Assembly (NCBI RefSeq): GCF_001467895.1
Contig: NZ_LNYO01000024.1
Span: 62,001 to 126,000, forward strand
Direction: 5' to 3'
Source: Legionella nautarum
GTDB lineage: Bacteria; Pseudomonadota; Gammaproteobacteria; Legionellales; Legionellaceae
Length of the DNA: 64,000 bases
The stretch's first letter is position 1. The number at the start of each line of letters is the position of its first letter. The position numbers and the translations under genes were made by a program. This document shows positions 37,198-46,979 of the stretch, one piece after another. The notes under the pieces are model-generated. The model saw only the letters and a list, made by a program, of their open reading frames with translations, was not told where the DNA came from and searched no databases.

Positions 37198-38628
37198 ATG
37201 AAAAAGTATTTTTTAGCCTTAGCGTTTTTTGCCTCTTTTTTCTCAACGATGAGTTTTGCAACCGCAGCTGCCGAGTCTGGGCAGCTTGCTGAAAAAATAC
37301 AAACGGCTTTAAAAGACTTTGGTGAAAACATAAACATTGGCATTTTTGTGCAAGACGCAAAAACGGGTGAGATCCTTTATAAAAAAGATGTCGATCGCTA
37401 TTTTACGCCGGCTAGTACCCAGAAATTATTCACCGCCTATGCCGCATTGCAAGCCCTAGGTCCTGAGTTTAGATATCACACGCAGTTATTTTTAGACTAT
37501 ACCAAAATTCATAAAGGCATTTTAAAAGACAACCTTTATCTGCAATTTTCCGGGGATCCAAGTTTAACAACCCTACAATTTGAACAACTTATCAATTCAT
37601 TAGCAGAAATAGGACTTCGACGCATCAAAGGTAAAATAATTATTGACGATACGGCTTTTGATGAAATGAAAATGAGTCCCGGAACTGCTTGGGATGATCA
37701 GGATTATTGCTGGGGTTCACCCATTAGTGCATTGATTATTAATCATAATTGTGTCACTGCGACTTTAGTACCGGCTTCAGAGGCAGGGCAGCCTGTAAAA
37801 CTTGAGTTGCCGAACTATCCTCAGCCGATGCAATTTGTCAATCAAGCAGTAACAGAACCGGCTTCGGTTAAAAATTGTGCCATCAAAGTCAAACGAAATG
37901 ATGAGACAAGCTATGTGATCAACGGCTGTCTTAAGACTTCTGCCACTCCTTATCCTGTTGAAATGGCAATTAATAATCCGCGTGCTAATGTGCAAATTTT
38001 ATTAAAATATTTATTCGATAAAAACCAAATTGCTACCTCGGGAGAGATCGAATTTAAAAAATTTGAAATGACAACTAAACCCTTTGCTAGTCAAGATTCG
38101 CCTCCTTTAAAAAAGCTGGTAGCAATCATGTTAAAAGACTCGGATAATACGATTGCAGAAGCCTTATTTAAGACCATGGGTTCTAATTATGCCCATGAAG
38201 CAGGTAGTTTCCAGAATGGAAATCGGGCGGTGCGTGATATTTTGGCCCAGTCGCTACAGGTTAAATTTCCTAAAACTATGCTAATCGATGGGGCGGGTGC
38301 CTCCCGTTATAATTTTTTGACGCCGCAGCAGGTAGTCAATTTATTGCAAAAAATTTACTCTTCTACAGCAGCAACTGATTTTATCGCTTCTCTCGCTGTT
38401 TCAGGCGTCGATGGAACTCTTAAAGATCGATTGAAAGGGGTGGCGACGTTAGGAAAAATACATGCTAAAACCGGTTCAGAAACCGCGGTGACTGCTTTGT
38501 CGGGTTATCTGGAAACTGACAAAAAGCAGACTTTGATATTTTCGATTATGATTAATGGTTTTATCGGATCAGGTGCGAAATATAAGGCCTTGGAAGATAA
38601 GCTATGTAAGATTTTGGTTGAGTCTTGA
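37198..38628 (+). CDS. dacB: D-alanyl-D-alanine carboxypeptidase/endopeptidase (PBP4, S13)
   Basis: A 476-residue periplasmic enzyme with a signal peptide (about 1-21). The three penicillin-binding motifs of family S13 are present: S73-T-Q-K76, S315-D-N317 and K424-T-G426, with the large inserted domain between the first two as in PBP4. It trims peptide stems and cross-links of peptidoglycan. GGAATAAATAACT stands before the ATG. It is a single-gene unit. Confidence 0.94.
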   Translation: MKKYFLALAFFASFFSTMSFATAAAESGQLAEKIQTALKDFGENINIGIFVQDAKTGEILYKKDVDRYFTPASTQKLFTAYAALQALGPEFRYHTQLFLDYTKIHKGILKDNLYLQFSGDPSLTTLQFEQLINSLAEIGLRRIKGKIIIDDTAFDEMKMSPGTAWDDQDYCWGSPISALIINHNCVTATLVPASEAGQPVKLELPNYPQPMQFVNQAVTEPASVKNCAIKVKRNDETSYVINGCLKTSATPYPVEMAINNPRANVQILLKYLFDKNQIATSGEIEFKKFEMTTKPFASQDSPPLKKLVAIMLKDSDNTIAEALFKTMGSNYAHEAGSFQNGNRAVRDILAQSLQVKFPKTMLIDGAGASRYNFLTPQQVVNLLQKIYSSTAATDFIASLAVSGVDGTLKDRLKGVATLGKIHAKTGSETAVTALSGYLETDKKQTLIFSIMINGFIGSGAKYKALEDKLCKILVES

Positions 38629-38701
38629 TAAGGGGAGAGAGGGTAGGACTTAGCTCAACATCTCCTTTATATAAAACACCGGTCAAAGATGCGCAATGGT
38701 A

Positions 38702-38728
38702 TTGCACAATAAAGCAAAGCGCTATAAT
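38702..38728 (+). promoter_or_regulatory. Candidate promoter of phhA
   Basis: TTGCAC and a perfect TATAAT (38723-38728) with a short 15-base spacer, about 40 bases before the phhA start. Confidence 0.45.
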
Positions 38729-38768
38729 TTAAACAATTAGATCATATTTGTCAGTTTTAGGAGCTATT

Positions 38769-39587
38769 ATGGAATTTGTCAGTCGTTACGTTGCTCACCG
38801 ACCTAATGCACAAGGTTTGGTGGAATATTCAAATGAAGAGCATCGCATCTGGCAAATACTTTATGAGCGTCAGATGAAGGTAATACCTGGAAGAGCCTGT
38901 GATGAGTTTTTGCAGGGTTTAGATAGCCTTAATTTATCTTCTGATCATATTCCACAACTACCGGATCTGAGCCGTCGTCTCAATTCTTTAACTGGATGGC
39001 GAGTTGAACCGGTGGAAGCATTGATTTCCGCACGTGCTTTTTTTGAATTATTAGCGGATCGACGATTTCCTGCCGCAACCTTTATTCGTTGTGAAGAAGA
39101 GATCGATTATGTGAAAGAGCCTGATATTTTTCATGAAATCTTTGGGCATTGCCCCATGTTGACCAATCCCGTGTATGCGGATTTTGTTTGTAATTATGCG
39201 CGTAGGGTTTTAAGTCTACCCGAAGAGAAATGGGAGTTATTGCAGAGACTTTTCTGGTTTACCGTGGAGTTTGGGTTGATTAAAACTCCCCAAGGTTTGC
39301 GAGCTTACGGGGGGGGAATTTTGTCCTCGATCAGTGAGACGGCTTATAGCGTTGAAAGTGATAAATCCATGCGGGTGCTCTTTGATCCAGTTGTTGCTTT
39401 TCGTATGCCTTATCGCATTGATATGTTGCAGGCCGTGTATTTTGTCATTAATGATTACCAAGAACTTTATGATTTTGTTGAAGCGGATATTAGTCACTTT
39501 ATCGATCGCGCTCGGGAACTAGGTGAATACCCAGCTTTATTCCCGGTTGATCCGAATAATCCCAATATTCATATTTTAGCTTGCTAG
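38769..39587 (+). CDS. phhA: Phenylalanine-4-hydroxylase
   Basis: A 272-residue non-haem iron enzyme converting phenylalanine to tyrosine with a pterin cofactor. The iron ligands H122 and H127 (DIFHEIFGHCPM) and E167 (FTVEFGL) are in place. Start is ATG 38769 with AGGAG six bases upstream. In Legionella this enzyme feeds the tyrosine pathway to the melanin-like pigment. The phhA-letA-uvrC order matches L. pneumophila (from memory). Confidence 0.95.
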   Translation: MEFVSRYVAHRPNAQGLVEYSNEEHRIWQILYERQMKVIPGRACDEFLQGLDSLNLSSDHIPQLPDLSRRLNSLTGWRVEPVEALISARAFFELLADRRFPAATFIRCEEEIDYVKEPDIFHEIFGHCPMLTNPVYADFVCNYARRVLSLPEEKWELLQRLFWFTVEFGLIKTPQGLRAYGGGILSSISETAYSVESDKSMRVLFDPVVAFRMPYRIDMLQAVYFVINDYQELYDFVEADISHFIDRARELGEYPALFPVDPNNPNIHILAC

Positions 39588-39776
39588 TTTTAAGGCTGTT
39601 GGGAGGTAAATTTCCCTGATCAACAGTTTCTAATTTTGTGCTCATAAGGCAATATTTTAGCAAAAAGATGATAAAGGTTTCGGCTAAAATGAGATCTAAT
39701 TGTAATGCTAAGTCAGTCTTGCTAATATCCTTGCATGTTTTCTGTTCATTGACATGAATGAGTCAAGGAGCAAGGC

Positions 39777-40439
39777 TTGATAAAAGTGCTAATTGTTGAT
39801 GACCACGCCCTAGTGCGAATGGGTATTCGACGATTATTAGATGACCTTTCTGATATGGAAGTGTTTGCTGATGCGGAGAGCGGTGAGCAGGCTTTGGCTT
39901 TGGTTAAATCCCATAAGCCGGATGTCGTGCTACTTGATATGAAAATGCCGGGTATCGATGGTTGGGAAGTCACTAGACGACTTAAAAAATCAAATCCGCA
40001 AGTCAAAGTCATCGCTGTCACAGCTATGTGTACCGAACCATTGCCTACAAGAGTTTTACAACTAGGTGCTATGGGTTATCTAACAAAAGAGTCGGGTGCC
40101 GAAGAAATGGCTGCAGCTATCCGTAAAGTGGCTAAGGGAGAGAAGTATTTAAGTGCTGAAATTGCGCAGAAAATGGCAATTAATAGCTTAGAAGCTGTAC
40201 AAGATTCTCCTTTTGACCTACTGTCAGAGCGTGAAATGCAAGTGATGCTGATGATCACGAGTGGCATGACTGTACAAGATATCGCAGACCGTTTATTCCT
40301 AAGCTCTAAAACAATCAATGGTTATCGATATCGTATGTTTGAGAAGCTGGGTATAAAAAATGATGTTGAGCTTACTTTCTTAGCGATGAAACATCGTGTT
40401 ATTGAACAGCCTAATGATGCTTTGCATGATGAAGGATAG
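39777..40439 (+). CDS. letA: Response regulator LetA (GacA/UvrY family)
   Basis: A 220-residue regulator. The receiver domain has phospho-acceptor D54 (LLDMKMPG); the C-terminal LuxR-type helix-turn-helix spans about 148-210 (LSEREMQVMLMITSG, SSKTINGYRYRMFEKLGI). The start codon is TTG, with AAGGAG upstream. LetA with the sensor LetS induces small RNAs that sequester CsrA and switch the bacterium to transmissive form (family knowledge). It precedes uvrC, as gacA/uvrY does in many gammaproteobacteria, but with a 388-base gap here. Confidence 0.95.
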   Translation: MIKVLIVDDHALVRMGIRRLLDDLSDMEVFADAESGEQALALVKSHKPDVVLLDMKMPGIDGWEVTRRLKKSNPQVKVIAVTAMCTEPLPTRVLQLGAMGYLTKESGAEEMAAAIRKVAKGEKYLSAEIAQKMAINSLEAVQDSPFDLLSEREMQVMLMITSGMTVQDIADRLFLSSKTINGYRYRMFEKLGIKNDVELTFLAMKHRVIEQPNDALHDEG

Positions 40440-40827
40440 GTTTGTAGGTGGGGCTTTGGCCTAATCTGCTGCTTTTACCCCGGAAGTTTGTCCCTAAGAT
40501 CTAGCGATCTTGCTAGGGCATTAAATTCATGAATTCGGCGGACAAGCTGCGGGAGCTAGGCTGTAGAGGGTTATTGTTAAGGCAGAGCCCACTAGCCAAG
40601 ACCGATAGCCGTCTCAGGTGAAGCTGGCTGATAATTGGGTTTTTTAGGTTGAAAATTAACCGATCGGGCTGAGTCCTTCGACAGCCCAGGATGCGCGGAG
40701 CAGATAAATACTCTTAACTTGACGGCTATGGGCCTTGGCCCAGCTCCTATTGGTTGGTAAGAGGGGGTTAAGGAAACTGTCTATACTTTAATAGATTCAC
40801 CATTGCATTTAGACCGGCTTGCAGTAC
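40440..40827. other. Long gap between letA and uvrC
   Basis: About 390 bases without a gene. It contains an inverted-repeat element (40596-40738), a partial inverted copy of the dispersed repeat (about 40660-40706) and TATACT at 40782-40787, a possible uvrC -10 region with no good -35 match. Confidence 0.55.
40596..40738. repeat. Inverted-repeat element between letA and uvrC
   Basis: CCAAGACCGATAGCCGTC (40596-40613) and GACGGCTATGGGCCTTGG (40721-40738) are inverted copies with 16 of 18 bases matching. The 107 bases between include CCTTCGACAGCCCAGGATGC, similar to the tail of dispersed-repeat copy 3 in inverse. It looks like a small non-autonomous element or its remnant. Confidence 0.6.
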
Positions 40828-42687
40828 ATGACTGATAAAACATCAATCGATATCACCAATTTTCTAACCAATCTCACCACTGAACCTGGTGTTTACCGGA
40901 TGGTAGATACAAGTGGTAGAGTGCTTTATGTGGGCAAAGCGCGAAATTTAAAAAAAAGAGTATCTAGTTATTTTAACAAGCAAAATCTTGGGGTGAAAAC
41001 CCGCTCTTTGATTAGTCAGGTTGCTTCAATTGAAGTCAGCGTGACCCGCAGTGAAACCGAAGCGCTTTTATTGGAATCTAATTTAATCAAAGCACTGCGA
41101 CCTAAGTACAATGTTCTTCTTCGTGATGATAAATCCTATCCTTATATTCATGTCACTTCGAATCATCTTTTTCCGCGCATGGAATTATATCGCTCCAAAA
41201 AAAAGCCACGTAAGGGGGAGTTTTATGGGCCTTATCCAAGTGCGGCGGCAGTGCGGGAGACTTTAGCTACGATTCAAAAAGTATTTAAAATTCGCAATTG
41301 CAGTGATAGTTATTTTAGCACGCGCTCTCGACCCTGTTTGCAATACCAAATTAAACGTTGCACAGCGCCTTGTACTGGCTATATTTCGCCAGAGGATTAT
41401 CAACAATCCGTGGATGATGCAACAAGGTTTTTACAGGGTAAATCACAACTTTTGCTTGAAGAATTGGCTAAACGCATGGAGCAAGCAGTGAAGCAATTGG
41501 CGTTTGAGGAAGCGGCAATTTTACGTGATCAAATCAAAAGCCTACGCTTGGTTCAAGAACAGCAGGGGGTTGTGCAGCTCCGGGGCGATGCTGATGTAAT
41601 AGCTATTGAGGCCCAGCCCGGCTTTGCTTGTATTCAATATGTTACTGTTCGCGATGGCCATGTGTTGACTAGTCAAAACTTTTTTCCATCAGTACCAAGG
41701 CAAGGTTTTGCCGAAACTGAAAATGATGGGCAGAATCTGTGGCAAGAAGTGTTTACCGCTTTCATTTCTTTTTATTATATCGATACACCAGAGCGTATCC
41801 CGGCGCTGATCATTAGCCATCATGCTGTTCCTGAGCGCGAAACCTTAGAACAGTTGTTGAGCGAGTTACGTGGCAAAAATTGTCAGATCCAAATTCAGCC
41901 ACGAGGTGTGAAGGCTCGATGGTTGGATTTTGCGCTTAACAATCTGCGTCTTTCAATTGCCGAGCATATTGCCTCTTCATCGACAATAAGAATGAGGTAT
42001 CAGGCCTTGGCCAACCTACTTCAACGTGAAGATAGTATTCTGCGTATGGAGTGTTTTGATATTAGCCATACCCAAGGGGAAGAAACGGTGGCTTCCTGTG
42101 TGATTTTTGATGCAGAAGGTCCGCGTAAGAGCGATTATCGTCGTTTTAATATTAGTGGTATTACGCCTGGAGACGATTATGCGGCGCTGGAGCAGGCGAT
42201 TGGGCGACGGTTTAAGCGTTTGCAGCAAGAACAGCAATTACCCGATGTACTTATTATTGACGGTGGCAAAGGCCAGGTGGCAGTTGCAGAAAGGGTTCTG
42301 AAGTCTCTGCAGGTCCAGGGTGTTACCCTTTTAGGAATTGCTAAAGGTCCTGACCGCAAAGCGGGCTGGGAGCGTTTGATTTTAGTGGCTGAGAATAAAG
42401 AGCTGACTCTACCCTCCGATTCACCGGCCTTACATTTACTGCAGCATATTCGTGACGAGGCACATCGCTTTGCAATTACCTCGCATCGAAAAAAACGGCA
42501 ACATGCCAGTCTCGATTCCTCGCTGGAATCAATTGAAGGTGTCGGTCCTAAAAGGCGACAAGCTTTATTACGACGCTTTGGCGGGTTGCGGGAATTAGCC
42601 AAGGCGCCGCTTTCTGAAATTGCGAAGGTAAATGGGATAAACAATGAATTAGCCGCACGAATATTTGAGCATTTTCACGATGTTTAG
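40828..42687 (+). CDS. uvrC: UvrABC excision nuclease subunit C
   Basis: A 619-residue DNA-repair nuclease. The GIY-YIG domain is at 15-95 (GVYRM ... [14 protein letters not shown]), the UVR motif about 205-235 ([11 protein letters not shown]), the RNase H-like domain carries [12 protein letters not shown], and tandem helix-hairpin-helix motifs close it ([13 protein letters not shown]). It makes both incisions around UvrB-bound lesions. ATG 40828 was chosen over TTG 40819. Confidence 0.96.
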   Translation: MTDKTSIDITNFLTNLTTEPGVYRMVDTSGRVLYVGKARNLKKRVSSYFNKQNLGVKTRSLISQVASIEVSVTRSETEALLLESNLIKALRPKYNVLLRDDKSYPYIHVTSNHLFPRMELYRSKKKPRKGEFYGPYPSAAAVRETLATIQKVFKIRNCSDSYFSTRSRPCLQYQIKRCTAPCTGYISPEDYQQSVDDATRFLQGKSQLLLEELAKRMEQAVKQLAFEEAAILRDQIKSLRLVQEQQGVVQLRGDADVIAIEAQPGFACIQYVTVRDGHVLTSQNFFPSVPRQGFAETENDGQNLWQEVFTAFISFYYIDTPERIPALIISHHAVPERETLEQLLSELRGKNCQIQIQPRGVKARWLDFALNNLRLSIAEHIASSSTIRMRYQALANLLQREDSILRMECFDISHTQGEETVASCVIFDAEGPRKSDYRRFNISGITPGDDYAALEQAIGRRFKRLQQEQQLPDVLIIDGGKGQVAVAERVLKSLQVQGVTLLGIAKGPDRKAGWERLILVAENKELTLPSDSPALHLLQHIRDEAHRFAITSHRKKRQHASLDSSLESIEGVGPKRRQALLRRFGGLRELAKAPLSEIAKVNGINNELAARIFEHFHDV

Positions 42688-42720
42688 GTCAGTTGTGGGA
42701 AGATTTTATTAGGGTGAGCT

Positions 42721-42902
42721 ATTCGGGCTCTGAGGTATCCCCACGGAAGGGGTATCTAAGGAATTTGTATTAATTTTATTCCGTTCAGACTGAGGAGGCG
42801 TTACGCCGTCTCGAAGTCTCACATCAGGATTTGCAAAGCTTTGAGACGGCCTAACATCTTCGTGCATCCTGAGGTTCTCGAAGGACTCAGCCCGAAGGGG
42901 GC
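42721..42902. repeat. Dispersed repeat, copy 3 (right end altered)
   Basis: Begins 34 bases after uvrC with the family's left end, ATTCGGGCTCTGAGGTATCC, and the inner CCGTTCAGACTGAGGAGG. The centre carries a variant module (GTCTCACATCAGGATTTGCA) also found in copy 4. It ends in ACTCAGCCCGAAGGGGG without the outer right inverted repeat. Confidence 0.75.
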
Positions 42903-42916
42903 GAAGATAATTGACG

Positions 42917-45433
42917 TTAATTCAAAATAGCATATTTTGTTAAAAATTCTTTTAACTGACTTAATGAAAGAGGAGGGCAATAATAAAATCCCTGGGCATA
43001 GCGGCAGCCTAAATTTTTTAGTACTTCATTCTGACTTTTGCTTTCTACCCCTTTTTGAATCACTTGTAATTCCATTTTATTGGCCAAATCAATGATACCG
43101 CTAATAAACGCTCTATGCCGCGGCTGAGTTTCCAGGGTGTGAAGAAAATTTTGGTCTATTTTTACAACGTTAATCGGAACCTCGAGTAAGCGGGAGATGG
43201 ATGAATGTTCGCTGCCGTAATTATCTAAGCTTAATTGGATTCCCAGTTTATGAATTTCTTGTAAATGCTCATCAAGATGGCGGTACTGAATGGTGGATAT
43301 CTGCTCTGCCAAGTCTAATACAATGAGTTCATTACTGACTTCAAAACGATGGATATTTTCACACAAATACTCAATAAAATGATGGTCATTAAGTTGTGAT
43401 AGAGCAATATTTAGCGAAAGCTTAGCATCCGAAACGAGCTGCATCGTTTTTTGATAATCTTGCAGCGCTTGCTGAATGACCCAATAACCAATGGAATAAA
43501 TCGCGCCAGTTTGTTCTGCAAGAGGAATAAATTCATAGGGGGAGATTAATCCTTCTTTAGGATGATACCAGCGAACGAAAGCTTCAAAACCGATTATTTT
43601 TTTTGATTGCAAATCAAATTGTGGTTGATAATTAATCGATAGCTGAGTGGCCAAGTCCGCGCTTTTTAAACTTCTTTTGATAATAGTTCGTCGTTTAGAT
43701 TCACTACTATGTTTGACGTTAGAAAATAAACAAAATTGGTTGCGGCCATTTTTTTTCGCTTGATACATGGCAATATCGGCATTTTTAAGCAGCTCGCTTG
43801 TCGTGACTCCATCTTGCGGGTAAAAACTAATTCCGGTACTGCAAGAGGATTCGATATGGTATTCGCCGAGTTCAAAGGGCGAGGAAAGTACTTGGTTGAT
43901 TTTTTTGGCAATTTTAAAGATATCATAAGACTGATGTATTTTTAAAAGAACGACGAATTCATCACCGCCCAATCGAGCGATAAAATCTGAACTTCTTAAA
44001 CAACCAGATATTCTACGTGTGACCGTTTTTAATAGGCGATCACCAATCGGATGGCCAAAGGTATCATTAACTGATTTAAAATTATCAAGATCAATCAGTA
44101 AAAGAGCCAATGGTTCGTTATTATTTTTAGCATCGATGAGCCAATGATTGAAGGTCCTTTTAAAGTGCTCGCGATTGGCCACATTGGTTAAGGTGTCGAA
44201 GTTGGCAAGATCACGCATTTTTTGCTGCGCCCATTTGAGTTCGCTGATATCGATGGCATAAATATTGATTTGAGAAAAGCTTTCAATCCAAACTAGAGTG
44301 AAAAGATAAATTCGATGATTAATGGTAAATTCTTCTCGAATTACTTTCCTTTGCTCTTGTGCTCGTTGGCAGACTTTCAGGAGCTCGTTGGGAATTTTGT
44401 TGTTACGCATTGACCACTGATGAAGAATTTCTAGCCCCGATTGATTGGCATAAAGAAAAGTACCATCCGAGTGAATACGAATTACAGGATTGGGATCTTG
44501 CTGTGGGATGCTGGCTAGGAATTGTAATTTTCTTTGCGCAAGTAGTCGTTCAATTTCTAGACTTATTCTGTCTATAAACAGTTGAAACAAGGTCTTATAG
44601 ATAGAGTCGACTTCAAATTTTCGTGCTGACATGACGACCAAGGCCCCAACCACTTCGTCCTCAGAATTAATCAGCGGACCACCTAAATAAGAAGTAATAT
44701 TGAAATCAGTGAATAGCTGAGTCTCAGGAAATTTAGTGCGAACATTGCCATTATAATGACAAATTTTCTTTTCTTTTCTTACTTGCGCACAAGGAGTATT
44801 AGCTAAGGCATGGGTGAAATTCGGTTCTTTTTTTCCCTGATAAAAATAACTAATGGAGTGAGTAGTTTCCTGATCAAAAAGATTAACTACAGCATACTCG
44901 GCACGAAATACTTCAGAGGCTAATTCAGTAATGTCATCAATGACCTCGTTTATACAGCCGTAATTAGTAATTTTAGCCAAAGACCACAGTGCCCATTCAA
45001 AGGTTTTTACTTGTAGGATATCAATAAATCGGGTAATGATAACTTTTTCATCGTTAAGAACAGTGGCATTAAAGATCAGATTAAAAGCCCGAATCGGATG
45101 TTTACCTTTTTCTTCCACCCAATGAAATTGTTGTGGAATGCCTGTGCTGGCCAGAAAAAAATATTTCATTGCTTTACAGAATAATCGTTTCTGGGCAATG
45201 GTGTTCAGAGGGATTAATTTTCCTATTGGTTTGCCTATGGTTTGGCTAAGCGGGCATGGGAAATATTTTATTGCAGACTCATTCAGAAAAATCACCTTAC
45301 CATGCAGATCGAATACAATTACCGCATCCTTAGTCGCTTGTAAATTCCGTTTAGTTTCCTCATTTAGAATGCGATTCTCCCAAATCTTGTTTGGCGGAGA
45401 GTGCTCATTTATAAGGAATTTTTTTGTATTCAT
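42917..45433 (-). CDS. PAS-GAF-PAS-GGDEF-EAL protein with degenerate EAL site
   Basis: An 838-residue soluble protein: PAS about 25-140, GAF about 155-305, PAS about 310-405, GGDEF about 415-570, EAL about 590-835. The cyclase site ARLGGDEF and inhibitory RSSD are intact. The EAL domain keeps the first Glu (FEAFVRW), Asn (LNIALSQ), Lys (VKIDQNF) and QG, but three catalytic positions are changed: LEITE became LDLAE, LDDFG became LDNYG, and the general base EGVE became KGVE. It is thus probably a cyclase with a non-hydrolysing, perhaps c-di-GMP-sensing, EAL domain. ATG 45433 is preferred to TTG 45448; neither has a clear ribosome-binding site. It is divergent from enhA. Confidence 0.9.
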   Translation of the reverse strand: MNTKKFLINEHSPPNKIWENRILNEETKRNLQATKDAVIVFDLHGKVIFLNESAIKYFPCPLSQTIGKPIGKLIPLNTIAQKRLFCKAMKYFFLASTGIPQQFHWVEEKGKHPIRAFNLIFNATVLNDEKVIITRFIDILQVKTFEWALWSLAKITNYGCINEVIDDITELASEVFRAEYAVVNLFDQETTHSISYFYQGKKEPNFTHALANTPCAQVRKEKKICHYNGNVRTKFPETQLFTDFNITSYLGGPLINSEDEVVGALVVMSARKFEVDSIYKTLFQLFIDRISLEIERLLAQRKLQFLASIPQQDPNPVIRIHSDGTFLYANQSGLEILHQWSMRNNKIPNELLKVCQRAQEQRKVIREEFTINHRIYLFTLVWIESFSQINIYAIDISELKWAQQKMRDLANFDTLTNVANREHFKRTFNHWLIDAKNNNEPLALLLIDLDNFKSVNDTFGHPIGDRLLKTVTRRISGCLRSSDFIARLGGDEFVVLLKIHQSYDIFKIAKKINQVLSSPFELGEYHIESSCSTGISFYPQDGVTTSELLKNADIAMYQAKKNGRNQFCLFSNVKHSSESKRRTIIKRSLKSADLATQLSINYQPQFDLQSKKIIGFEAFVRWYHPKEGLISPYEFIPLAEQTGAIYSIGYWVIQQALQDYQKTMQLVSDAKLSLNIALSQLNDHHFIEYLCENIHRFEVSNELIVLDLAEQISTIQYRHLDEHLQEIHKLGIQLSLDNYGSEHSSISRLLEVPINVVKIDQNFLHTLETQPRHRAFISGIIDLANKMELQVIQKGVESKSQNEVLKNLGCRYAQGFYYCPPLSLSQLKEFLTKYAILN

Positions 45434-45654
45434 AGAGTTTAAATTCAAGTCTACATAAGCTAATTATAGTTATTCGTTATAAATTTTGTCCAAAAGCTAA
45501 ACTTTTTAAACATTCTACCGACACAGGAGATGGAGCTTGCTTTTAAGCTGCAATCTGGGAATTGAAATAATAATAACGAGTAAGAAGAAATTTTTTGCAT
45601 TTAAGCATGCTTCTTGCATTAGAAAAATTAAAGATGAATTAGGGGAATCACGAC

Positions 45655-46380
45655 ATGAAAAAAATAACAGGAGTGATTGCGCTGATGATACAGGCAGCCG
45701 CAGTTAATGCTGCAAACTACTACGGTACCGCGCTCTGTGCTTATCCAGATTATCAATGCATTAAAGTGGGGTCTGGGGAAACTTGGGAAAAATTATTTCC
45801 TAACGAACAGCAGCGTGATGTTGTCCAACGCTTGAATAGAACTTATAACTCTCTGTGGGCTGGTAAAGTGATTGCTGTCCCACGTAATCTTGCTGAAAAA
45901 AACCTTCTTGATTTTTCTCCTTTCCCATTAAAAATTAATCCCGAAGGTGAAAAGCAAGTGATTGTTGATCAGGATAAGTTAGCTTGGGGAGCTTATGATA
46001 AAGAAGGGCAGTTAGTGAAATGGGGCCCTATCTCCTCAGGAAGGGACAGATGTCCAGATGCTGCTCGTTCCTGCCGCACAATGACAGGGATCTTCCGCTT
46101 TTTCAGCAAAGAAAATGAACGCTGCCGATCTAATGTATATCCTATCGGACGTGGCGGAGCAAAAATGCCCTTCTGCATGTATTTCCATAAGGGTTTTGCT
46201 TTACACGGTTCCCCGGATATTCCTGGATATAGAGCAAGTCATGGTTGTGTGAGAATGTTTACTCGCGATGCGGAATGGCTAAACCATAATTTTGTCGATT
46301 TATCTAATGATGCTAATCACTTTTTGGGTACAAAAGTAGTGATTCGTCCTGTTCTGACAAAAGAGGAGCCACAAGAATGA
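45655..46380 (+). CDS. enhA: EnhA, periplasmic L,D-transpeptidase-like protein
   Basis: A 241-residue protein with a signal peptide (about 1-19) and a LysM-like segment (about 35-75, KVGSGETWEKLFP ... WAGKVIAVPRN). The YkuD catalytic motif is complete: H in ALHGSPD and SHGCVRM with the active cysteine. YkuD enzymes form 3-3 peptidoglycan cross-links or attach lipoproteins. It is the first gene of the enh locus; ATG of enhB overlaps its stop by four bases. Identification as EnhA rests on family and on enhC downstream. Confidence 0.9.
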   Translation: MKKITGVIALMIQAAAVNAANYYGTALCAYPDYQCIKVGSGETWEKLFPNEQQRDVVQRLNRTYNSLWAGKVIAVPRNLAEKNLLDFSPFPLKINPEGEKQVIVDQDKLAWGAYDKEGQLVKWGPISSGRDRCPDAARSCRTMTGIFRFFSKENERCRSNVYPIGRGGAKMPFCMYFHKGFALHGSPDIPGYRASHGCVRMFTRDAEWLNHNFVDLSNDANHFLGTKVVIRPVLTKEEPQE

Positions 46381-46916
46381 ACACAATCAAAACCAACCTA
46401 GGTTTAAGCCTGTTATTGATTTTATTGTCAGTTGGCCTAGCGAATGCGAAGGGCCAGAAAGAAGACAAAGCGGAAAAAGAGGATAATAGACCACCTATTG
46501 GTTGTTATAACTCAGGATATCAATTTGAATTGGAAACCTTACATTTAGTTACCGGCGCAAATGGTCAGAATCAATCGATGTATTTTTTATTTAACACCCT
46601 CGGCCAACCCGTGAACCTTTTTCAGATGCGTGGGGAAGAAAGTTCACGGAGTTTGTATTTAAATCATGTGATTGGGCCTCACGAGTGGGGAATTTTATCG
46701 ACAAGTGAAAAAATGGTTAAATTCATTTGCACGATTCCTGACAAAAAATCTCAATATGGACAAGTTATTGATTGTGCCCAAAGTTTGAGAGTTTGCGAGT
46801 ACACCAATGTAAGGTATGGCTTAAATAATCGCGGTAATTATTGGTTAATGAATAGCAGTACAAGGAATGGTGCGGTAAGTGCGGTAGTGCACTATGGCAT
46901 TATTCCAGGAATGTAA
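46377..46916 (+). CDS. enhB: EnhB, secreted protein of unknown function
   Basis: A 179-residue protein with a signal peptide (about 1-24, ending SVGLANA) and then a charged Lys/Glu/Asp linker. The mature part is beta-rich with four cysteines (C43, C122, C135, C141), likely disulfide-bonded in the periplasm. It sits between enhA and enhC, with ATGA overlap with enhA, and this position is the basis for the name. There is no known activity; a role with the two peptidoglycan-related neighbours is inferred. Confidence 0.85.
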   Translation: MNTIKTNLGLSLLLILLSVGLANAKGQKEDKAEKEDNRPPIGCYNSGYQFELETLHLVTGANGQNQSMYFLFNTLGQPVNLFQMRGEESSRSLYLNHVIGPHEWGILSTSEKMVKFICTIPDKKSQYGQVIDCAQSLRVCEYTNVRYGLNNRGNYWLMNSSTRNGAVSAVVHYGIIPGM

Positions 46917-46979
46917 TAAAAATAAGCGAGTTACTCAGATAGATTTTTTGCAGTAAACATATATGAGAGGGGAGTTACC

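Noticed and set aside
40440-40827. Small regulatory RNA near letA
   Set aside because: GacA-type targets are small RNAs with GGA loops, but I found no clear repeated GGA hairpins or promoter here; the gap is better explained by repeat elements.
42177-42644. 155-codon minus-strand frame inside uvrC
   Set aside because: Antisense shadow of a well-conserved gene; Cys/Arg/Ser-rich translation.
42917-45433. Sequencing error as cause of the EAL changes
   Set aside because: The frame is intact and the three changes are at separate codons, each a substitution, so an error is less likely than real divergence.
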